From Hydrangea macrophylla (Eukaryota > Streptophyta > Magnoliopsida > Cornales > Hydrangeaceae), in the NCBI GenBank assembly GCA_033977485.1, contig CM066983.1, positions 105,709,080 through 105,773,079 on the forward strand: 64,000 nt of DNA. Direction: 5' to 3'. Positions 57,550 through 64,000 of this stretch are shown here, in pieces (within the stretch, counting starts at the first letter, position 1; each line of letters starts with the position of its first letter). The notes beneath the pieces are model-generated. The model ran no database searches. It saw nothing but the letters and a program-made list of their open reading frames with translations, and was not told where the DNA came from. A program made the translations under genes and the position numbers.

Positions 57550-57715
57550 CGGTCTGAGTCCGGCAGTCCCGACCTGACCTCCAATTCACAGCGATATGAG
57601 TATAGCAGCCCTGACCCAACCTCCAGTTTGTAGCAATCAGGATCCAGTGATCCCGACCTTACTTTCAACTCAGAGTAATCGGGAGCCTGGTAATTCAGAT
57701 CCGACCTCTTGTCTC
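57450..57715 (+). repeat. Tandem repeat, about 60-bp unit, in element E
   Basis: About four to five units with CTCCAACTCACAGC, TCTGAGTCC and CCTGACC. The first two are in the gag frame (Ser-rich); later ones have stops. Confidence 0.8.
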
Positions 57716-57784
57716 CAACAGTCCAGACAAGCTCAACTACAGTGGTTCTTTTGCCCGATCATAGCAAGAGACATCGCAGACTAC

Positions 57785-58012
57785 AGAGACCTCCCGCAAG
57801 ACCTCGGGTCCTACCTGAGGCACCTCAAAAAAACCTCGGGTTCAACGCCCGAGGCACTAAAAAGACCTCGGAGTCACGCCTCAGGCATCAAAAGACCTCG
57901 ACGTCACTCCCGAGGCACTAAAAAGACCTCGGGCTCAACCCTGAGGCAACAAAAAACCACTGTTACGCAGTTGGCAAAAGACCTCGGGGTCACGCCCGGG
58001 GCACCGGCTTCG
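57785..58012 (+). repeat. Hairpin tandem repeat CCTCGGG...CCCGAGG
   Basis: About six units of near 32 bp. Each begins ACCTCG and has GAGG or CGGGG about 15 bases later, so CCTCGGG and CCCGAGG can pair. The units are joined by CAC(T/C)AAAAAG. Confidence 0.85.
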
Positions 58013-58347
58013 CTTACGTCCAACTTACGATGGGGCATAACCCCATAGGTGGCTGATGATGGCAAGCTTCAAAAGACCCTACAACCACCCATGTTCCAGG
58101 TCGGTTACCTACAGTCCTTGCCTCCATAAGACCCTCGTCTTAGCGAAAGCTTCGGGGGCAGAAAGGCACAATGGACTAAACAGGCAATCATACCGAGTAC
58201 TTATAGGCCTTGTGATAACTAAATCAAACTCTTAGACAACCCGGACGCCTACAGTACTCAGAGGCAATAACTCCACTTAGGTCCAAACCGACGATAGAGG
58301 TGATTAAAATCTTTTAGGTTGGCCGACGATAGAGAAGCAAAGAGACC

Positions 58348-58577
58348 CTAAAGCAACGTGATTTAGGTCGGCTCCACCAATATGGTCAAACTCTCTCCCA
58401 ACAGTCTTGAGAAAGGCTGATTAGGCAGAATATTACCATCCTGGGGAGTTAACACAAAAGGACCATAAAGTAACACACTTTAGGTCAGTTTTTCCAATGT
58501 GGTCAAATTCTTTTACCCACAACCTTGACGAAGGTTTACGGGTAGAAGATAACCATCCTGGAAGCTTAACTTAAGCA
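58348..58577 (+). repeat. Tandem duplication, about 114 bp, in element E
   Basis: Two units with TTTAGGTC, AATNTGGTCAAA, TTGA(G/C)(A/G)AAGG and ACCATCCTGG. Confidence 0.8.
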
Positions 58578-58802
58578 AAAGACTCCGAATTAGGCCGAGT
58601 CTCAACTCTAGACCAATTCCCGAGCACTTAAAGACTCCAAGCTAGGCTAAGTCTCAACTCTTAGCCAGTTCTCGAGGACTCACGAGACTCAGAAGCTCCA
58701 AGGCAGCTTTCTCGAGCACTCAGATAGTGGCAAGTGGCATCAAATAGATTTCCAAACTTGCCCCGATATGGCATCAAGCCAACCTTGGAAATGGGGGGCA
58801 GT

Positions 58803-59523
58803 TGATACGCCCAAAATTGTCCCTATCCTATGGCAGAGCGGTTCAACTCAGCAGTCGATCCATGTCCCGACCAAATCATGCATAGTTCCTTGGGCAAGCG
58901 TTAGCCCGAGCGGTCTGGCCATCCCGAGCGGTACATCAACAGGCCTCAACCAACAGGTCGGGAGTACGATACAGGCACAATCCAGCCAGGCCCATGAGAT
59001 GCGCCCCAGAATGTTTCAGGCAGTTTCCTACTCCAGTTAGAAGACTAATGAAAAGTGCACATTATTTCCTAATCTAATTAGGAAACCGCCACAATTAATG
59101 CCTATCAATCCTAATACAATTAGGAAACACACTTGATTTGTGTAAATCACATCCTAATTGGATTGTATTTCCTTATCCTTGTACGAGTAGGTCTCTTGCA
59201 TCTATAAAAGAGATCACTCACCCCCACCAGAGGGGATCCCAATGAAAAAATCTCACCAAGAGAAATACATTACATTGTCTAGCCACTCTCCCGAAAAATC
59301 TTAAGCGCCATCCTGCACGGCCGACCCTTGGTAGTTTTAGTCACCATTGTTGGATCACCAAGGTCCCTGCAGCAGTTTTATTTCACATAGTGGAAGTGCA
59401 CAGACACACTCGTGGACGTAGGTTCTTTCAGTAATAGGGCCGAACCACATACAAAAACCAGTCTCTCACTCTCTCTCCCCTTAAATTGCTTTAATTTACT
59501 TTAACCAAATTTTGGCATCATCA
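58803..59523 (+). repeat. Element E 3' LTR
   Basis: 721 bp, preceded by the purine tract AAATGGGGGGCAGT (58789-58802). Confidence 0.92.
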
Positions 59524-59640
59524 AATACTATATATATATATATTTATATTTATATCTATCTATAATCTATCTATATCTATAATTATCTATAATCTATATC
59601 TATCTATAATCTATAATATATATATATGTATATAAGTGCA
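59524..59640. repeat. TA and TATC microsatellite
   Basis: Runs of TATATATA and CTATCTATAAT right of element E, starting with the right TSD AATAC. Confidence 0.9.
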
Positions 59641-60832
59641 CAAATCCCCTTAAGTCTTTTTGGATAGATATCAATATGGAATTATAAGACTTTAAGTTGA
59701 CTAAAATAAATTACCTTCGTAATATAATTCTTAGGGTAGTATTGGGGACACAAAAGGGCATAAAGAGATGCTCACAAAAGGATGTGGCATCCCATGTGGC
59801 ACTTTTTTTTTACTATGAAAATTAGTTTTAGAGCTATACTTTGTTGATTACATAGAAAGATCACTATAGTGTATTGGCACAATTTTTTGTTATTTCTGTG
59901 AAAGAAAAATGCTATGCAATTAAAACACCAAATTGGTTCCCAAATGCTTTGTTATGCGTGTAACTTATTTTTTCAAAATTTCAATAAAAGATGGGAAACA
60001 AAGTTGACATTCAAATTTATGAAGCATATCATTACTCAAACAAAAATGACTTGAATTTTTTTTAATGTTCATGTATTTTCTTACTTCTGAATGCTTGTAC
60101 TAGTTCTTTTTGGAATCTGGAATCAAAAAATTAAAAATTAAAAATTAAAATATATATGTATATATATGAATGAATGACCTGAATTTTAAGTTTTTTTTTT
60201 TTTAATGATGGGTTGATAGGTTACCAAATGCTCTGTCAAGTGACCATTTGAGAATGACTGATACATATATTTTTGCTGAAACAAATCTTATTAGTGTTGG
60301 GGTATTTCATAGTAATTACTAATTAGAGTTGGGGTATCTCATAGTGAAAAATATGGATGAATGGATATGCACCCAAAAATACTGAGCTAGAGCTCAATTC
60401 GAAATCTATTTCGACCACTTTAAAATTTTATTTTCTATTTACATGCTAACTCTAAAACTTAATTGAGTACTCTGCTTTAGCATACTTTTAATTACTATTA
60501 TTATTTTCATTCTTTATAATTAATCTAATTCTCAATATTATTACTTAAGTTCTACCCCCCAAAAAAAGAGTCAATTTTGTCATTAAGTTTGAATGACTTG
60601 GCTCTGTTTGGTTCATAAATGTAATCTCAGACCACTAACTCAAAGGTAAGTTGTGTTGTCGATTAAATGAGTTCTTCGTAATCCGCTACTTAGACTACAT
60701 TAGTAAAAACATGTAACTATATGCATATAGGTTGGCTTGTAAGTTGTGCTATAGGTCGGGAAATTTAGCTATCTATTAGAATTACAACAATCATTATTTG
60801 TTGCAAATAGTTGCATTTCACATGTTGATGAC
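59641..60832. other. AT-rich intergenic DNA
   Basis: No recognisable gene. A short TTGGGGTATTTCATAGT repeat is near 60298 and 60329. Confidence 0.5.
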
Positions 60833-61027
60833 TAGGGATGGGCAATCGAGTAGTTTAGGTTTGAACTATAAACTTCGGTTCGGGTTGTTCGAGTTTGGGT
60901 TGGCATTTATGGTACCGAAAACCGAATTGAAATAAAGTTTGAAAGTTCAGTTCGATTTACAAAATGAAATTCGGGTTCGGTTCAGAATTTCGGGTTAAAC
61001 TTGAGCTGAATTTTTTTTTTTTTTTTT
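60833..61027. mobile_element. hAT-type MITE fragment
   Basis: Starts TAGGGATGGGCAATCGAG and continues with TTCGGTTCGGG words, like the element at 1-303. The right end is replaced by a T run (61012-61027) and no second TIR is seen. Confidence 0.5.
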
Positions 61028-62928
61028 GAGGTAGGGGGAGAGGGGCAGCCAGTATAGCCAGTAATAAAATACAATTTTATTTTATTAAAATTGTTTTTTC
61101 AATTTAATTTGCATTGAATAGTGATCAAAAATTCACAAAAAAGTACTTACTAATTGCTTGCAATGATCTTGCCTTTATCGATTTCCTTCTTCTTCTTTTT
61201 TCGGTAACAAATTTGCAGTGTCATTATTAATGTAAATATTTTCGATGTTCCCACTTTCATTCAACATACTGTTTTAAACAATCCAAGTCAATAGCTATTT
61301 TAATTTTTTAACATGTAAACCATATTAACTATTACAATTTGATACGTTTAATTACATTTAAGTAAAAGTTTTGCTCCTTAAATTGATACCTAATCCTAAT
61401 TGAAATTCAATCAATTTAGTTTTATTTAACCTGATGGTAAAGTTTTCTCATTCGCCCAATTATTAAATTTCAAATATTTAAATATCTATTAACTTTTCAT
61501 TGAAAAATGTAAGTATGTTGATTTAACTATAATTAATTCAGGCTTATAAAAAATGTAATTCAAATTGAAATTTGGTTGATTACTTTTTCATAAAACTTTG
61601 TTGCTTTAATTGTTGCATAAGTTCTTAAATATGTATTTTGCAATATGTTTATTGCAAAATTTGGAATAAAAAAAATATTCTGAAGAAGGAAATAAAATAG
61701 AGAATGAATGAATTTTTTTGCATTGTTTAGGCTTTTTATTTTTATTTTATTGATTTATTGTTATTTTTGTTAACAATTTATGCATATTATACGTAATTAT
61801 ATGTGTAGTTAAACCACCACTTACCTTTTAAAAGAAAATTTTATTTAAAGAAAATTTTCCTGCATAAATAAAAATTGGCTATAAGCATAGTTATGATATT
61901 AAATACGGAGATTTAAAATACATTAAAATTGGCTAGGAATTACTAACATTTTCATAGAAATAGGCAACTTAAGAAATGCTATATAGTTTATTGAAATCTT
62001 GAATGATATCTTAATTAAATTTAAAAGAATCAAAGAATATAGATCTCTTTTCTAACATGCACAATTAGTAGTTTCATCAAATGTAATTATTAGATGTGCT
62101 ATTAGTATTTCGACGAACAGAACGATAGAAAGTTTTAATTTTTCTTTTTGTTATTGTGTAATTTTGATAAAATGGTAAAATTTAATACCGAGAAGGTAAA
62201 TCTAATCTACAAATCTATATCATTATTAGTTAAACTCAAGCCATAGCTTTTACAATGTACGTATTTATGTTCTAATACAATGTTTTATTGACTTCTTTTC
62301 ATTAATAAAGATTCATGAATGCAAACATGGCAGTTGAAAATATAATTAGAGAAAATATAATAACATTGATGAATGTGATTCTTATTAAGGATTTTATGGA
62401 TTTTTAGATAATCATTTTAGATGTTATTTCATTAATGCTTTTGTGTAATTATAGGACTCTATGTCCATCAAGGAGGGGAAAAAAAAAACTATAGGACACT
62501 ATATGTGTAAAAAGTAAAAATTGACTCCCTAATATAGACTAGTTATTAAGATGATCATTATAATATAGATATATAGTTTTTTTTTTTTTTTTTACTTTCT
62601 TATAATTACAAGACTCCACAAATGTTTAAAATTAGATTTGTGCTAAGTAAGACTGAGGTGGAGTCCTTAAAAGTAAGACACACGAATCTACCGGTTGTTT
62701 CTCTCTATACTTTTTTCAAAAACACTCCCAACTACCTACATTATTCTTTAATGTGTCAAAGTTTGAGGTATGCTTCTCTTTGTTTTTGTTGTTTTTGTTA
62801 GATTGTTAATATTGAAGATCTTCATCTTCTCACCGATCCTCTTAAGTGTTTTGAACTTTTATCAATCGGTGCACTTTTGCTTAATTGATTTTTGTTAGAG
62901 TTTTAATGAATTTGGTATGCCATTTTTC
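61028..62928. other. AT-rich intergenic DNA
   Basis: Strongly AT-rich with A and T tracts. No gene, RNA or clear repeat. Confidence 0.5.
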
Positions 62929-63086
62929 AAAAATGTTAGGCACATAACACATTCCACAACAAAGCTTTAAATGTATGTACCATGTGCTGTGTAAGTGGTG
63001 CATAGAAAAGTGTGAAAAATTCAAAGGCACATGATACAACACATTCAAAGCCCTGTTATGGAATGTGTTGTGTGCCTAGCATTTTT
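62929..63086. mobile_element. MITE family M1, copy 5
   Basis: Ends AAAAATGTTAGGCACATAAC and GTGTGCCTAGCATTTTT, with CACATTCCACAACAAAG and GTTATGGAATGTGTTG arms. It is compact and best preserved. Same core words as the copies at 1126-2835. Confidence 0.75.
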
Positions 63087-64000
63087 GTTTTTATTTTTTG
63101 ATCCATCATAAGAGTTCTATAATAGTACAACTTATAACAACATTAAAGTATTTTTTTTTCCCCTTCATAATTGCTACATGGTCATTACATACTACGTTCA
63201 ATTACTTATTAGTTGTGTTGCTTAAATCTTCTTGCTCTCTTTAACTTACACCAAGTTTGAAGTGTTTTGAAATTTCACACTAATTGAGTCATAACCTCAA
63301 TTTGACAGTCTATCCAATTAAACGTCCACTGCATTAGGTTTGTGTCCAACTTTTTTTTTTTTTTGGACCTTTTTTTTTGGGCCAAATTTTTAGGACTTCA
63401 AGAAGAGTAAAGATTGTGCACAAGCATTCCACAAACAAATTATACTAAGTCCTACCATTTTCCTCCTAAACAAGTCCTAATGTTTTAGAACAACTTTTTT
63501 ATTTTATTTTTTTGTTTCTCAGTTTTAATATTAGATTGCATATTATCATCTTAGAAGGACTTTTATACTTCTACTATCATTAGGCTACCAAAGTGAATGA
63601 GTCCTACACAAGCATTGTTGAACTATTTCTTTTTTGTTGGCCACATTTTTTTTATTTTATTTTATGGATTTGTTCCTTTTTTTTTAATGACCTACTTTGT
63701 GTGAACGTTATTCTTAAAATCTCATATGAAATTATATAATTAACTTCAAATACATTTTTTGTACATAGATTTAATTTACATGAGATACAAGTTTACAAAT
63801 AATCTTTTGTAATATCATGTTTATATAGCTCAACGTGTCTTAATAATTATTTTACATGGTTGTAGACATAAATTGTGAAAACATTAAATTGTCTAAAAGT
63901 ACTCTTGCATCTTTTTATAGTTTAGTAAACTTTTACGTACATTATGTATTCCATGTAATTTACGAATTACAAAGTTGGCAGTAATACATTACATGTTAGA
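63087..64000. other. AT-rich intergenic DNA
   Basis: T-rich tracts around 63350-63380. Nothing else is supported. Confidence 0.5.

Larger units (their letters stand above)
55403..59523 (+). mobile_element. Element E: gag-only LTR retrotransposon, Tat-like PBS
   Basis: LTRs 55403-56127 and 58803-59523, TSD AATAC (55398-55402 and 59524-59528). The 3' LTR starts TGATACGCCC; the 5' LTR starts TAATACGCCC, so its first G has changed to A. The 2.7-kb interior has a decayed gag and then repeats. No protease, RT or integrase is present. It belongs with gag-only, non-autonomous elements and would need a partner. Confidence 0.9.

Overview
The window is nuclear DNA from a flowering plant, most likely a eudicot. 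It is AT-rich and full of microsatellites, MITEs, a Helitron and Ty3/gypsy LTR retrotransposons. No intact host protein gene, rRNA gene or canonical tRNA gene could be supported. The species cannot be told from the sequence.

Layout. 1-3334: MITE-rich intergenic DNA, with a hAT-type MITE end (1-303), four copies of one MITE family, and a block duplicated on both sides of another dispersed repeat. 3335-5562: a non-autonomous Helitron with canonical ends and a recent internal duplication. 5813-23345: element A, a Tekay/Del-like chromovirus with 1.86-kb LTRs and the target-site duplication (TSD) CATTA. A is split in its pol gene by element B (9557-18624, TSD AGATG), a related chromovirus with 2.15-kb LTRs. 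23351-25988: AT-rich DNA with a possible promoter and first exon on the minus strand. 25989-26989: a solo LTR of mosaic affinity carrying a hAT MITE. 27042-42739: element C, an Athila-like element with 2.4-kb LTRs and TSD GCCAT. A 1.73-kb LTR-like insertion breaks its protease. 43106-46053: solo LTR D (TSD ATACC) with CpG-rich repeats and a closed multi-hairpin array. 46059-55402: tandem repeats, a hAT MITE, three foldback elements and a Stowaway MITE. 55403-59523: element E, a gag-only element with short LTRs and TSD AATAC. 59524-64000: AT-rich DNA with a MITE fragment and one more MITE of the family seen at the left edge.

How the parts work together. A, B and C each keep LTRs, primer-binding site, gag, protease, RT, RNase H and integrase in that order. 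A and B have a clear polypurine tract; C has only a weak one before its 3' LTR. All three have frameshifts and stops and are dead copies. E has no pol and would have needed enzymes from a partner. Most premature stops are C-to-T or G-to-A changes, as expected for methylated, silenced DNA. B inserted after A; the 1.73-kb insertion came after C; a hAT MITE came after the mosaic solo LTR.

The most interesting structure is inside the LTRs rather than in the proteins. C's LTR carries a tRNA-like Pol III cassette (A box, B box, closing stem, T-run). B's LTR has a phased array of a 10-bp palindrome and a set of hairpins whose stems change together. A and B share a hairpin with the same GACG loop but different paired stems, and the same hairpin, splice donor and pre-gag acceptor layout. 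D's LTR has a hairpin array closed by a perfect 13-bp inverted repeat. These are readings by eye; no alignment, folding or database search was run.
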